From contig NZ_CP011032.1 of assembly GCF_002310815.1 (NCBI RefSeq), positions 1,156,001 to 1,220,000 on the forward strand: DNA of 64,000 nucleotides, written 5' to 3'. The DNA comes from Pseudoalteromonas tunicata. GTDB lineage: Bacteria; Pseudomonadota; Gammaproteobacteria; Enterobacterales; Alteromonadaceae. Below the pieces are notes generated by a model. It ran no database searches. It was not told the origin of the DNA and saw only the letters and a list, made by a program, of their open reading frames with translations. The translations under genes were made by a program, and so were the position numbers. Below are positions 27,322 through 38,400 of the stretch, piece after piece (within the stretch, counting starts at the first letter, position 1; every line of letters begins with the position of its first letter).

Positions 27322-28194
27322 ATGTATCGTATCTCACATTTATCATTGTTGGTTTTTTTTGCCGCGCCTTGGCATAGTGAGGCGGCAATTCGCGCTTATA
27401 ATGCCACAGTTGATAACTCCTTTTGGCAAGTCGATAAGGTTTCTCGGCTAAGTTGTGAACTTAGTCATCCAATTCCGAATTACGGTCAGGTTATTTTTAA
27501 AACGGCGGCAAGTAAATCTAAACCACTGAACTTTACGGTTGATATGCTTATTCAGCCCGAGGGTTATGATATAGCTGCGATTAAATCAATCCCTCCGGTT
27601 TGGAAACCAAGTCATCCAGCCAAAGAGCTCGCGTCTTTAAAGTTATTACAACAGTTTGATGCTGAGGCCGAAAACAAAACAGCATGGCTGATGCTAACCG
27701 AACTAGAAAAAGGCAATATGCCAACCTTGTATTATCAAGATTGGTATAACGATGCAGATAAAATAAAAGTAGGGTTATCTGGCGTTAATTTTCGTGATAA
27801 ATATACCCAGTTTTTGCAATGCCGTGATGCCATGCTTGGTTACAATTTTGAAGATATTGAGTTTACGGTATTAGGTTATCAAAAAAACTCGAGTGAATTG
27901 ACTAAAGAATCAAAAAAACGACTTGATAAAATAGGTGAATATTTAAAAAACGATCCCAATATTGAGTCTGTACTTATCTCTGCTTATACCGACAGTTATG
28001 GTGGGCGTTATACTAACGATGAGCTGTCAAAAAAACGCGCTTTAACGATTAAAACCTATATGACAGAGTTAGGCGTTGAAGATAAGCGTGTTGAAGTTGA
28101 GGGGTTTGGCGAAAAACGACATATCGCACCGAATACAACTATTTTAGGGCGTCAACTTAACCGTAGGGTGGTGATCCAAATAGCAAAACAATAA
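27322..28194 (+). CDS. motY: MotY, T-ring protein of the sodium-driven polar flagellar motor
   Basis: A 290-residue exported protein. A signal peptide ends near residue 22 (SEA). The N-terminal MotY-specific domain (AYNATVDNSFWQVDKVSRLSC and onward) docks to the basal body. The C-terminal OmpA-like peptidoglycan-binding domain (about 170-290) contains ISAYTDSYGGRYTNDELSKKRALTIK and NRRVVIQ. In Vibrio, MotY with MotX anchors the PomA/PomB stator, so a sodium-driven polar flagellum is inferred. Two cysteines at about 43 and 167 match the conserved disulfide pattern. It is a single gene between rnt and a convergent small secreted protein. Confidence 0.9.
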   Translation: MYRISHLSLLVFFAAPWHSEAAIRAYNATVDNSFWQVDKVSRLSCELSHPIPNYGQVIFKTAASKSKPLNFTVDMLIQPEGYDIAAIKSIPPVWKPSHPAKELASLKLLQQFDAEAENKTAWLMLTELEKGNMPTLYYQDWYNDADKIKVGLSGVNFRDKYTQFLQCRDAMLGYNFEDIEFTVLGYQKNSSELTKESKKRLDKIGEYLKNDPNIESVLISAYTDSYGGRYTNDELSKKRALTIKTYMTELGVEDKRVEVEGFGEKRHIAPNTTILGRQLNRRVVIQIAKQ

Positions 28195-28196
28195 TG

Positions 28197-28529
28197 CTAT
28201 TGTGTCACCATGATGCTAATTTCAGTCCAGTCATTTTGTTGATAAACACTAATCTTAATCGTTTCATTGCTTTGTTTGAAAAATAAGGTTTGGCGACCAA
28301 TTTCTTCCACCATGTTGGTTGGGTCGCCCAGTTTATCAAAATAGAAGTTCAGTACTTGCTGGGCATTTAAGCGAACAAAACCAGTGAGGATCATTGGGTA
28401 TTCATCATCAAGCTGCATGCGAATATCAAGATTGTCAGGTTTTGGAACAGATGATAAATCGGCATATGTAAACGGGCTTAAAACCAGCAATCCACACATT
28501 GCAAGGGCAGATACATATTTGCTCAACAT
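28197..28529 (-). CDS. Small exported protein of unknown function
   Basis: A 110-residue protein with a clear signal peptide (MLSKYVSALAMCGLLVLSPF, cleaved near TYA). The mature 86-residue domain begins DLSSVPKPDNLDIRM and is rich in beta strands (ETIKISVYQQNDWTEISIMV), with the segment LNAQQVLNFYFDKLGDPTNM. No cysteine remains after cleavage. I do not recognise a family; similar short periplasmic proteins are common in Alteromonadales. It lies 9 bases after the CBS-domain gene on the same strand, so the two are probably cotranscribed. It ends two bases after convergent motY. Confidence 0.65.
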   Translation of the reverse strand: MLSKYVSALAMCGLLVLSPFTYADLSSVPKPDNLDIRMQLDDEYPMILTGFVRLNAQQVLNFYFDKLGDPTNMVEEIGRQTLFFKQSNETIKISVYQQNDWTEISIMVTQ

Positions 28530-28538
28530 AGCTTATTC

Positions 28539-28955
28539 CTATTGTAATAATTTAAGTGCTAAACGCACAAAATCTGATGATGTCACAATGCCAAGTAATT
28601 GATTTTCATCATTTACAACTGGTAAGCAACCATGACGGTTAGTGACAAAAAATTCAGCCGCATCTTTTAAAGGCATCGATGCGTTCGCAAAAACGACATT
28701 TTTATCCACTAAGCTCATCACATTAATTGATTTTTCTTCTTGGCTCAAGTGTGAAGAACCATGAATATCAAGTAAATACATTACTTTAGCTAATACCGAC
28801 TTTTGAGTTACGACACCTGCAAATTTATTATCATCAACGATAGGGACATGGCGAATATTATGCTCCTTCATCAGTTTATGTAACTCATACATACTGGCAG
28901 TGCTTGATAAGCTAATTACATTACAAGACATGATATCGTTAATTGATTTATCCAT
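28539..28955 (-). CDS. CBS-domain pair protein
   Basis: A 138-residue cytosolic protein made of two tandem CBS motifs (about 8-60 and 75-135). Characteristic runs include MKEHNIRHVPIVDDNKFAGVVT and GCLPVVNDENQLLGIVTSSDFVRL. Such stand-alone pairs bind adenine nucleotides and act as energy sensors or regulators of partner enzymes. There is no partner domain in the same chain. It is upstream of the small exported protein and probably in one transcript with it. The physiological target is unknown. Confidence 0.85.
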   Translation of the reverse strand: MDKSINDIMSCNVISLSSTASMYELHKLMKEHNIRHVPIVDDNKFAGVVTQKSVLAKVMYLLDIHGSSHLSQEEKSINVMSLVDKNVVFANASMPLKDAAEFFVTNRHGCLPVVNDENQLLGIVTSSDFVRLALKLLQ

Positions 28956-29055
28956 GTTATTTTCCTTTAAAAATAAACGTGTGGCTTACAATAAGCATAG
29001 CTCTAAAAGTCAATTTTACGTCAGTGTTAAAAGGACGAATTTGCGCTGGCACAAA

Positions 29056-31035
29056 CTAATGTTCTTTTTTTAAATTACGAAAATTAAATCGAGCGGGATG
29101 AACTGCATCGGCCACGCGTTTACTGACAGGTAGTGGGTGTCCGGTTAATTCACAGCTAATTAGCTCGGCTAATAATGGTGCGCTGCAAAGTCCTCTTGCA
29201 CCGAGCGCGGTTAATAAATAAAGCCCTTTTGTAGTTGGCTTATATGATAAAAAGCTATGGTACTGCCCTTTTTTTATCGGAGCAAAACTCACATTATAGG
29301 CTGCAGCATCAATCAATTGACCAGCTAAAGGTAAGTGATCAATGACAGTGCATCTAATGCCTGCTTTTGCACTTTCAATATTATTAAGCTCAGTTGCAAA
29401 ATGGCTGCTTTGGTAAAATGACTGAAATTGTTCAAGGTTCTTCTCATCATCACTTGCTCTTAATGCGGTATCGGCATCGCCTTTGTTAAAGGTTGCCCCC
29501 ATGCAGTGTTGACCTTGGTAATGTGGGGTAAAATACCCTTTATGGCATAACACAGTTTTTAATGTTGTTGATGCAGGTGTTGATTTAATATGAGATACCT
29601 GACCTCTAACGGGTACTAAGGGCACATTGTTGCTTTGATGAAACGTATTGCTGTGTTCTGCACAAGCAATAATTACTTGGCTGTATGGTTCTGTAAGATG
29701 GCTATTTATTTTAAGTTGCCACAGTTCATTTTGCTTAATTAGATCTGTTACAGGGCTATTAAAATGACACTCAAATGCTTGCAAAGATTGGGCATAAGCA
29801 AAAAGCGCCTTGACTAATGATGGCGGATTTATCCAACCACCATCAGGAATAAATAAGCCGCTGTAAGGTGTTTCTACACCACTGATTTTTGTGCTTTGTT
29901 CTGCAGTTAGAGGGTGAATAAGTGCTTTTGGCCATTGGTTTTTGGTCAAAAAATTTTGTTGAAACTCCATTTTTGACGGTTTAACGGCTTGTAAAAGCAC
30001 GCCACACCAACTGTGATCAAACGAAAACCCTGCAAGATTTAACTCATCGTAAAGTCTGCGGGCATAATAAAATCCATGAGCAAAAAACTCACTGCTGTTA
30101 CTAAAGTCAACCTGAATATGCGGGTAGAGTGCACCTTGTTGATTGTGTGAGGCACCCATTGCTGGGGCCGGATCTTTACAGTAAATCGTAAAAGGCACTC
30201 TTTTTTTTGCTAATGCAACCGCCATGTTGGCAGCTGCAATACCGCCTCCGATAATAGCAATTTTTTTTATTTGTTGGGTAATACGGGGTAAATACAAGGT
30301 TTGATTATGCTTTGGTGTTATGGAGGCGAATTTCCCGACGAGCATTTCTCTTTTTTTGCCGTAACCTTTGTGCTTTTTAACGTCAAAACCCGCTTTAATT
30401 AAACCACGCCTCACATCGCCTGCCGCGGTAAAAGTGGCAAAAGTGCAGTGCTCTTTTGCTAAGTTAGCCATCGCATTAAATAAACTCTGTTGCCACATTT
30501 GAGGATTTTTACTCGGAGCAAAACCATCTAGATACCATGCATCTACCCATCCATTGGCGTGATAAGGCATTTGCGCTAATGAGTCGTGTACATCGCCAAA
30601 CCATAAATCGAGAATAACTCGGCCATTAAGGAACTCTAATCGGTGGCAACCGGTTAAATTAATTGGGTATTTTTGGACTAATTGATCGGTTAACTCTTTT
30701 AGTTGAGGCCATCTTGCATGAATTTGGCTAAGCGCCTTTTTATCGATAGGGAATTTTTCGAATGAAATAAAATGCAGTGTTTGTTCTGTTTTTGCAATGG
30801 TATTGAATTGTGCCCAAGTATTGAGAAAATTAAGTCCAGTGCCAAATCCTGTTTCAGCAATCACAAACGGCGCGTTGCCATTGAGTAAGCGCTCGGCAAT
30901 ATTGTTTTGGGTAAAAAAAACATAGTTGGATTCTAGTAATCCATCATCATTTGAGAAATAAACATCACCAAAGTTGTCAGAAACAGGTGTGCCTTGTGGA
31001 TTTAAATGAATAGGGGCGTTATCAATCATCGACAA
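29056..31035 (-). CDS. mnmC: Bifunctional tRNA mnm5s2U34 biosynthesis enzyme MnmC
   Basis: A 659-residue enzyme that completes the wobble modification mnm5s2U in certain tRNAs. The N-terminal half (about 1-240) is the SAM-dependent methyltransferase: FVIAETGFGTGLNFLNTW is the SAM-binding motif, and WYLDGFAPSKNPQMW is the DUF752 signature. The C-terminal half is the FAD-dependent oxidase, with dinucleotide-binding KIAIIGGGIAAANMAVALAK near 260-280 and the terminal LGARGLCSAPLLAELI. Length and domain order equal the E. coli enzyme (about 668 residues). It is divergent from fabB, its neighbour in many gammaproteobacteria. Confidence 0.95.
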   Translation of the reverse strand: MSMIDNAPIHLNPQGTPVSDNFGDVYFSNDDGLLESNYVFFTQNNIAERLLNGNAPFVIAETGFGTGLNFLNTWAQFNTIAKTEQTLHFISFEKFPIDKKALSQIHARWPQLKELTDQLVQKYPINLTGCHRLEFLNGRVILDLWFGDVHDSLAQMPYHANGWVDAWYLDGFAPSKNPQMWQQSLFNAMANLAKEHCTFATFTAAGDVRRGLIKAGFDVKKHKGYGKKREMLVGKFASITPKHNQTLYLPRITQQIKKIAIIGGGIAAANMAVALAKKRVPFTIYCKDPAPAMGASHNQQGALYPHIQVDFSNSSEFFAHGFYYARRLYDELNLAGFSFDHSWCGVLLQAVKPSKMEFQQNFLTKNQWPKALIHPLTAEQSTKISGVETPYSGLFIPDGGWINPPSLVKALFAYAQSLQAFECHFNSPVTDLIKQNELWQLKINSHLTEPYSQVIIACAEHSNTFHQSNNVPLVPVRGQVSHIKSTPASTTLKTVLCHKGYFTPHYQGQHCMGATFNKGDADTALRASDDEKNLEQFQSFYQSSHFATELNNIESAKAGIRCTVIDHLPLAGQLIDAAAYNVSFAPIKKGQYHSFLSYKPTTKGLYLLTALGARGLCSAPLLAELISCELTGHPLPVSKRVADAVHPARFNFRNLKKEH

Positions 31036-31426
31036 ACATTACAGCGAAATAAGATGGTATTATGATACGTTTTTTGTAAAGTGAGTGCATTAACTGCGCA
31101 CAGATAAATAAAGTAGCAAAAAAGGCGTTTTTGGTTGTTTTTTGCACGTTAAAGCGTGAGTTATAGGCTTTTAATTTTGGTGAAAATAAATATATTCGTC
31201 GATTGAGCGTATTCACTTTACTTTGACTTATTAGACGATTATTTTTCTAAGTGCTTTTATTCTAAGATAGTTTTTTGGCCTAATAACAAAAAGTCAGCGT
31301 TTGATTTGTCGCTTACTTGCAATATTTTTTACATATTATGGTCAACAAGCAATGAAAGCTGACCAGTTTTATATATTTTTACACGTAAAATAGCGTGCAA
31401 TAGAGTTTGTAACTAAGGGAACTCCC

Positions 31427-32641
31427 ATGAAAAGAGCCGTAATTACGGGGATCGGTATTGTATCTAGTATCGGTAATGATAAACAACAAGTATTAGAATC
31501 TCTCCAGACCGGTCGTTCAGGTATTAAATACAATGAAGAATTCGCTGAATATAAATTACGTAGTCACGTTTGCGGTGCGATAGAAATTGATATTGCTGAA
31601 CATGTTGATCGTAAAGCACTTCGCTTTATGGGTGATGCAGCAGCATTTTCTTATATTGCAATGGCACAAGCGATTGCCGATTCTGGTCTAACAGAAGATC
31701 AAGTTTCAAATCCTCGTACTGGTTTAGTCGTTGGCTCTGGCGGTGGTTCATCAAAGAACCAAGTTGAAGCAGCCGATATTTTACGTGAAAAAGGCGTTAA
31801 ACGTGTCGGGCCATATATGGTACCTCGTACAATGGCAAGCACGGCTTCTGCATGTTTAGCAACACCGTTTAAAATCAAAGGTGTGAACTATTCAATTAGT
31901 TCAGCTTGTGCAACATCAGCTCATTGTATCGGCAATGCAGTTGAGCAAATTCAACTTGGTAAACAAGATGTAGTATTTGCAGGTGGTGGTGAAGAATTAC
32001 ATTGGACGCTTGCAATGGAATTTGATGCTATGGGTGCATTATCAACTAAATATAATGAAACACCTGAAAAAGCATCACGTACTTATGATGCAAACCGTGA
32101 TGGTTTTGTTATCTCTGGCGGTGGCGGTATCGTTGTTGTTGAAGAGTTAGAGCATGCGCTTGCGCGTGGTGCCCATATTTATGCTGAAATTGTTGGTTAT
32201 GGTGCTACATCAGATGGTTACGACATGGTTGCTCCATCAGGCGAAGGCGCAGTGCGTTGTATGCAACAAGCAATGGCAACCGTTGAAGGCCCAATTGATT
32301 ATTTGAATACACATGGTACATCTACACCCGTTGGTGATGTTAAAGAGTTAGGTGCAATTCAAGAAGTCTTTGGTGGTAAATCACCCGCTATCAGTGCAAC
32401 TAAAGCGATGACTGGTCATGCGTTAGGTGCTGCTGGTGTGCATGAAGCTATTTATTCATTATTAATGCTTGAGCATGGTTTTGTTGCGCCATCAATTAAT
32501 ATTGATACTTTAGATGAGCAAGCGGTTGGTTTAGACATTGTGACGCAAAAGCGTGATGTTGCGTTAACTACCGTAATGTCTAATAGCTTTGGTTTTGGTG
32601 GTACTAATGCCACGTTAGTGATGCAAAAATACAAAGGTTAA
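31427..32641 (+). CDS. fabB: 3-oxoacyl-[acyl-carrier-protein] synthase I
   Basis: A 404-residue condensing enzyme of fatty acid synthesis, needed for unsaturated fatty acid elongation. The nucleophile is C161 ([14 protein letters not shown]), with the two catalytic histidines in [11 protein letters not shown] and GHALGAAG. The start [16 protein letters not shown] is the standard KAS I opening. The ribosome-binding site is AAGGGA. About 60 bases upstream, AACTGGTCAGC on the minus strand (31357-31367) resembles half of the FadR consensus; FadR activates fabB in related bacteria, so this may be regulatory, but it is weak evidence. A terminator follows, making it a single gene. Confidence 0.95.
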   Translation: MKRAVITGIGIVSSIGNDKQQVLESLQTGRSGIKYNEEFAEYKLRSHVCGAIEIDIAEHVDRKALRFMGDAAAFSYIAMAQAIADSGLTEDQVSNPRTGLVVGSGGGSSKNQVEAADILREKGVKRVGPYMVPRTMASTASACLATPFKIKGVNYSISSACATSAHCIGNAVEQIQLGKQDVVFAGGGEELHWTLAMEFDAMGALSTKYNETPEKASRTYDANRDGFVISGGGGIVVVEELEHALARGAHIYAEIVGYGATSDGYDMVAPSGEGAVRCMQQAMATVEGPIDYLNTHGTSTPVGDVKELGAIQEVFGGKSPAISATKAMTGHALGAAGVHEAIYSLLMLEHGFVAPSINIDTLDEQAVGLDIVTQKRDVALTTVMSNSFGFGGTNATLVMQKYKG

Positions 32642-32666
32642 TGCCTTTATTTTGCTAATTAACATT

Positions 32667-32692
32667 AAAAGCCGCTGTAAAGCGGCTTTTTT
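32667..32692 (+). terminator. Rho-independent terminator after fabB
   Basis: AAAAGCCGCT, loop GTAA and AGCGGCTTTTTT form a strong stem with a T run, 26 bases after the fabB stop. Confidence 0.9.
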
Positions 32693-32766
32693 GTTACTGA
32701 TGATTACTGATTGGCTCGCTTATCTCAGTTACAATAGCGAGCATTACAACTCAAAAGGTAGAGTGA

Positions 32767-33906
32767 ATGAAAATTCTTGCGGATCAAAATATGCCTTTGG
32801 TCGAAGCCTATTTTTCCCATTTAGGCGACGTTGAGCGTTTTGATGGCCGTCATTTGAAGCCAGAACAACTCCATGATGTTGATGCATTATTAATTCGCTC
32901 AGTGACTACTATCAATGATGCTGTTTTAGCGAAGGCCAATAAATTAAAGTTTATTGGCACGGCAACAATTGGTATGGATCATGTTGATGAGGCATGCCTT
33001 GAGGCACGAAACATTCGCTTTACCAATGCGCCAGGCTGCAATGCGGTGGCAGTGGCTGAATATGTCATAAGTACCTTATGTGCATTGGCTCAGCAGCAAC
33101 ATTTTGCTTTGGCTGATAAAGTGGTAGGCATTGTTGGTGTCGGAAATATTGGCAGTCGTTTACATAAAAAATTAACCGCTTTGGGGATCAAAACATTGCT
33201 GTGTGACCCTTTTGTGGCACAAACGGAGTCCGAGTATCCGTTTGTCAGTTATGAAACCCTTTTAGCGCAAGCTGATGTGATTAGCTTTCATGTACCGCTT
33301 GTCAAAGATGGCCCTTTTTCTACACGTCATTTGCTCAATGAAACAACGTTAAAAAGTATTAAAGACAATGCAATTGTCATCAACGCAAGTCGGGGGGATG
33401 TAATTGATAACCAAGCATTATTGGCACATCTTGAACAAGAGAATACTCTAACTGCAGTATTAGATGTGTGGGAAAATGAACCTAATATTGCCAAGTCGCT
33501 CTTACAACTAGTTAAATTTGGTTCAGTCCATATTGCAGGTCATACTCTTGAAGGGAAGGCTCGTGGTACCGAAATGCTCTATCATGCATTATGCCAGCTA
33601 ACGGGAGATTTACCCCGTTACCAGTTAAGTGACTTTTTGCCGACGCCTGCAATCAGCCATATCAAAATAACTGAGACATTTTGCGCATCAGATATTATTA
33701 ACTTGGTTCATAGTGTGTATGATGTGCGCCGCGATCACGGTTTAATGACTCAATTATTAGACCTAAAAGGTTTCGATTATCTCAGAAAGCATTATCCGAC
33801 GCGCAGAGAGTTCAGTGCTCTGACAATCGAATGTGCAACAACTTCGCAAGCACAGATGCTTGAACAGCTCGGTTTTAATATCGGCACTCGTAAAAATTTG
33901 ATTTAA
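32767..33906 (+). CDS. pdxB: Erythronate-4-phosphate dehydrogenase
   Basis: A 379-residue NAD-dependent dehydrogenase, second step of the pyridoxal 5'-phosphate branch that starts from erythrose 4-phosphate. The D-2-hydroxyacid dehydrogenase fold is visible: NAD-binding VGIVGVGNIGSRL, catalytic-arginine region NASRGDVIDN, glutamate in DVWENEPNI and histidine in IAGHTLEGKARG. The C-terminal PdxB-specific dimerisation domain follows (about 285-379). Start MKILADQNMPLVEAYF is the usual PdxB opening. Nine bases separate it from asd, so the two are probably one operon. Confidence 0.95.
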   Translation: MKILADQNMPLVEAYFSHLGDVERFDGRHLKPEQLHDVDALLIRSVTTINDAVLAKANKLKFIGTATIGMDHVDEACLEARNIRFTNAPGCNAVAVAEYVISTLCALAQQQHFALADKVVGIVGVGNIGSRLHKKLTALGIKTLLCDPFVAQTESEYPFVSYETLLAQADVISFHVPLVKDGPFSTRHLLNETTLKSIKDNAIVINASRGDVIDNQALLAHLEQENTLTAVLDVWENEPNIAKSLLQLVKFGSVHIAGHTLEGKARGTEMLYHALCQLTGDLPRYQLSDFLPTPAISHIKITETFCASDIINLVHSVYDVRRDHGLMTQLLDLKGFDYLRKHYPTRREFSALTIECATTSQAQMLEQLGFNIGTRKNLI

Positions 33907-33915
33907 GGTAACTTC

Positions 33916-34932
33916 ATGTCACAAAAATATAATATTGCTATTTTAGGGGCGACCGGTTTAGTGGGTCGTCAAATCATTGAAACATTATCTGATCGTAAAT
34001 TTCCTGTTGATACCTTGTATTTGTTAGCAAGTAGCCGCAGCGCTGGGGAAGATATTCGTTTTGATGGTCAAGACATTGAAGTGCAAGATGTAGCTAATTT
34101 TGATTTTAGCCTTGCGCATATTGCAATTTTTTCAGCGGGCAGTGAAGTATCATTACAGTACGCAGAAAAAGCGGCAGAAGCAGGTTGTATTGTGATTGAT
34201 AATACATCAGCATTTCGTAATGATTTTGATATTCCACTTGTGGTACCAGAAGTCAATTTAAGCAGTCTAGAAGACTATCGTAACCGTAATATTATCGCCA
34301 ATCCAAATTGTTCAACCATTCAAATGTTATTAGCAATTAAGCCAGTCTATGATGCATATGGCATTGATAGAATTAATATTTGTACATATCAAGCTGTATC
34401 GGGGGCAGGTAAAGAAGCGGTCGATGAATTAGCAAAACAAACCGCTAATCTCATGAATGCGCGCCCGATGGATAATCAAGTATTCCCAAAACAAATCGCT
34501 TTTAATGTTATCCCACAAATTGATGATTTTACGGACAATGGTTATACCAAAGAAGAAATGAAAATCGTTAATGAAACGCAAAAAATTCTCGGCGATAGCA
34601 CAATTGCAATTAATCCAACTGCGGTACGTGTCCCTGTCTTTTTTGGTCATGCTGAGGCAATTCATCTTGAAACGCGTATGCCATACGACCTTGAGCATAT
34701 CAAAGAGTTATTGCGTGATGCACCGGGCGTTGAGTTGATTGATGCTGCAGATGACTTCCCAACACCAGTATCTGACGCAAGTGGTAATGATACGGTATAT
34801 GTCGGTCGTTTACGTCAAGATATTAGTCATCCGCATGGTTTAAATATGTGGGTTGTGGCTGATAATACGCGTAAAGGCGCAGCAACAAATAGCGTGCAAA
34901 TAGCAGAAGCACTGATTGAATCGTACTTATAA
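33916..34932 (+). CDS. asd: Aspartate-semialdehyde dehydrogenase
   Basis: A 338-residue enzyme that makes aspartate semialdehyde for lysine, threonine, methionine and diaminopimelate synthesis. NADP-binding IAILGATGLVGRQ is at the N-terminus, nucleophile C132 lies in NPNCSTIQM, and the second conserved region has RVPVFFGHAEAIHLET with the catalytic histidine. The intact cysteine distinguishes it from the related USG-1 proteins that lack it. It has AAGGTAAC before the ATG and is 9 bases downstream of pdxB. A terminator follows after 50 bases. Confidence 0.92.
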   Translation: MSQKYNIAILGATGLVGRQIIETLSDRKFPVDTLYLLASSRSAGEDIRFDGQDIEVQDVANFDFSLAHIAIFSAGSEVSLQYAEKAAEAGCIVIDNTSAFRNDFDIPLVVPEVNLSSLEDYRNRNIIANPNCSTIQMLLAIKPVYDAYGIDRINICTYQAVSGAGKEAVDELAKQTANLMNARPMDNQVFPKQIAFNVIPQIDDFTDNGYTKEEMKIVNETQKILGDSTIAINPTAVRVPVFFGHAEAIHLETRMPYDLEHIKELLRDAPGVELIDAADDFPTPVSDASGNDTVYVGRLRQDISHPHGLNMWVVADNTRKGAATNSVQIAEALIESYL

Positions 34933-34982
34933 CAATAAGTGAGTGATTAAAACCAAAGATTGCTAGGTTTGTATTTTTATTA

Positions 34983-35006
34983 AAGCAGGTGAAAACCTGC
35001 TTTTTT
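34983..35006 (+). terminator. Rho-independent terminator after asd
   Basis: AAGCAGGT, loop GAAA and ACCTGCTT, followed by six T including stem bases. Confidence 0.9.
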
Positions 35007-35432
35007 ATTGCTAAACGAAGGTGGCAATTATTGCCGCTTACAGTCAGTCAATGCACTTATTGCTATAACAAAGCAGCCAGAAAATACAATTGTGTGGCGC
35101 AAAACAACATCATGGGTAAAGAGTACCAAAACTCTAATCTTAAGTTTTAAAATAAGGTTCACGCTATTTGGTTGATAAATAGCTGGATTTGATTCAAATC
35201 TATCAATTTATCTGTTCCTGTAACTGAAAAGTTAATTGTTTATTTCATTTTTTTGTTACGAAATTCAGTTTTACTCATCTAAGGCATTCATTCTTAAAGT
35301 CTTTCAATGGATATTCGCGATCATCTGGTTTATAGTTTGAGATTGGAACGAAGCTTGCAAATTTATAAATAACCCTGTTTGATTAATCAATGTCGTTTGG
35401 TCGAACATATTTTCAGAAAGTAAAGGAATAGC
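35007..35432. other. Non-coding gap upstream of fimV
   Basis: About 425 bases with no convincing gene on either strand, AT-rich, with several short direct and inverted stretches (for example TTTGATTCAAA near 35187). It probably contains the fimV promoter. No operator or RNA family is recognisable. Confidence 0.5.
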
Positions 35433-38400
35433 ATGCGTGGTTTAGCCTCAATTTTACTTTTAATGTCAGTGCTGGTGGTAACACCAAATTTGGCTAGTGG
35501 TGAAGGCACTCGATTAAAAGGCCCCAAAGGTGTTGACTATGGTGAACAAGGTCGCTCATTTGGCCCTGTAAAAGAAAGTGATACTTTGTGGCGTATTGCA
35601 GTGAAAATTCGTCCTGATAATTCAGTGTCGATCTATCAAGTTATGCAGGCCTTATACGAAAAAAATCCAGATTCTTTTCTTGATAAAAACATTAATCACA
35701 TTCGTGATGGTGCTTATTTAAAAATCCCATCTTTGGCTGAAATTCGCAGCATTGAACCTGAACTTGCCCGTCAAAAATCGGATAAAGACGATGCCATGTG
35801 GGAAAAAAAGAAAAATGGCACGTTAGATAGCTCAACAATTAACTTGGTTGAGAAAAAAATGACACAGGCGCGTCAGTCTGATGTTGAAGATGCGAAGCAA
35901 GAAATAAAAAAAGAACTAGATGAACTAAAACAAGATCAAAGCGTTCGCCTTGTTGATTTACAAAAGAAATTTAAAGAATCTGTCGATAACGTTGAAACCA
36001 TTTTAGCGGAAAATAATAAGTTAAAATCGCAGCTTGAAAATATTTCTTCTGAGCTTGACGGCGTGAAAGAACAACTGGGTAACGATAGTTTAATTCAGCA
36101 GCAGTTGCGTGAAATGCTGTCGATGCAAAATGAGTTATTAGCCCAGCAAAAAGCAGAGATGTTAGAAAAAGAAGCTGGATTTAGTTGGTCAAAATTTATT
36201 TCAGATCCGCTCACTTGGATTTTCTTGGGTTCAGTCCCTGCGATTATGATGTTAGTGGGTGGGTATTTATATATTCGCAATCGCAAAGCTGGTGCGCAAG
36301 AGCCTGAAAATATTTTTGATACACCAAAACCAGCCGTAGCGCCTGCGCCACCACCTCCGCCATTTGAAACAGATTCACCTGATTTGATGAGTATCGATGA
36401 CAGCCTTGCAGATGATACGCTTGATGATCTACTTAATGACTCTATTCAGCTTGATGATGTACACGATAATGACGACATGCTGCCAGAGCCTGATGATATC
36501 TTGTATGAAGAGGATGAACCTGAATTAGATTTAGATGACTTTGAAGGTGACTCACTGCTAAATCAAGATGAGTTAGATGGTTTACTTAGCGACGATTTAA
36601 TTTTTGATGATGGTTCGGATGAACTCGATGATTTAGTGCCTGATCTAGAATCAGATGCCATCGATCCAAACAATATTTTAAACGAAGATGATATCGATGC
36701 ATTACTGCAACAAGATTTTGACAGTGATGATGATTTATTACCTGAAACCGATATAGAAATAGATATACCTGAAGAGTTAGAGCCTGATGATAATGTGGTT
36801 GATGATGTTGATATTGACGGCATTATGGATGAACTCAGCGCATCAAATACGCCAGTAAAAGATGATGATATTGATTCATTACTTGAAGGTAATCAACAAG
36901 ATGACAGTGATGACTTAACCAGTGACTTAGATGACATTGACGATTTGTTAAATTCAGTTCAAGCGGATGAGGCGCTTGATAATGCTGATATTGACGACTT
37001 ATTAGACAGTCAGCCGATGACAGAGCAAGCAATTGATGATTTGCTTGCATCAGATGATGATACGTTACTTGATAATGACCTACCCACTAGTGATGCAGAT
37101 GAGCTCGGTGGCGATTTTGATGACATTGATAGTTTACTTGATGCTGTAAATGATACTGAAAAAAATAAGCCAAGCTCAGTACCATCGGTAGATTTAAGTA
37201 ATGATGACTTAGACGATATTGATAGTATTTTAGATGCTATTGATGAAGCACCAAGTTCTGAGCCTGATATTGAAATCAATATTGATGGCGATAATGAAAC
37301 CAATGACTTAACTGATGACCTAGATAATTTACTCGATACAGCTAATGATGAGTTAGATGATATTTTAGATTCTACCGATGAGGCGTCTAGTGTTTCGTCT
37401 GATATTGAAATCAATATTGATAGCAATAATGAAGTAAATGGCATAACTGATGACTTCGAGGATTTAGATAGCTTACTTGATACAACTAATGATGCATTAG
37501 TCGATGACTTAGATGATCTTGATGGCTTATTAGACGACAATAACGATCTTATTGCAGACCCTGAACTAACCGACATAGTCGATGATTTAGATGATATCGA
37601 TAATTTACTCAGCGCCACTGATACGCCATTAACTCAAGACTTAACAGAACTACCGCAAGAACTAGATGAACTGATTGCACAAAATGAAACAACTCCTATT
37701 GAGCAAGAGGATGAGTTAAGTGATTTAGACGAGCTTGATGATTTACTCGATTCATTAGATAAGCCTCTGGCTGATGATATTGACGCTGAAGATGACTCGA
37801 TGAGTCTTGATAGTTTAGTTTCTGATCAGGACGATGAGAGCGATTTTGTTCAAAACGCTGAGTTAGCGCCTGACGATGATTTACTCGATACGTTAGATGA
37901 GCTCGATGCTGATGAGCAAATTGAGGGTCAAACAGAGTTAGAGACTTTAGAGGCATCTGCAGTTGAAGAAGCACCTGCAGATGATGACTCAGATAGCCTT
38001 GATGATTTAAGTGACATCGATAATTTACTCGATTCATTAGATGATCCTCTGTTAGATGACGTTCAAACTAGCGATGAGCTGGATACACCAAATGATTTAT
38101 CGATTGAAGATGAAAATGAGCTGGTATCTGATTTAGATTCTGATTCATTAGATGAGTTAGAACAGGCTGATAGCTCTGATGATATGAGGGATTTACTCGA
38201 TTCGTTAGATGACCCTAACCCTCAAGAAGTATCAGATAATGACATTGAAACAGAAGAGCTAGATGCAACAGACTTAGAGACGCAAAAGCCATCCTCAGAA
38301 CAAGAGAGTAATCCTCAACTTGATGATCTTGAGCCTTATCATGAGAATTTAGCTAATTTTGACTCCGATGAGTCTGAGCTGGATGGTGAAATTGAGCTTG

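Noticed and set aside
37010..37618. Long antisense ORFs inside fimV
   Set aside because: Serine-rich mirror frames of the Asp/Glu repeats, produced by codon bias on the opposite strand.
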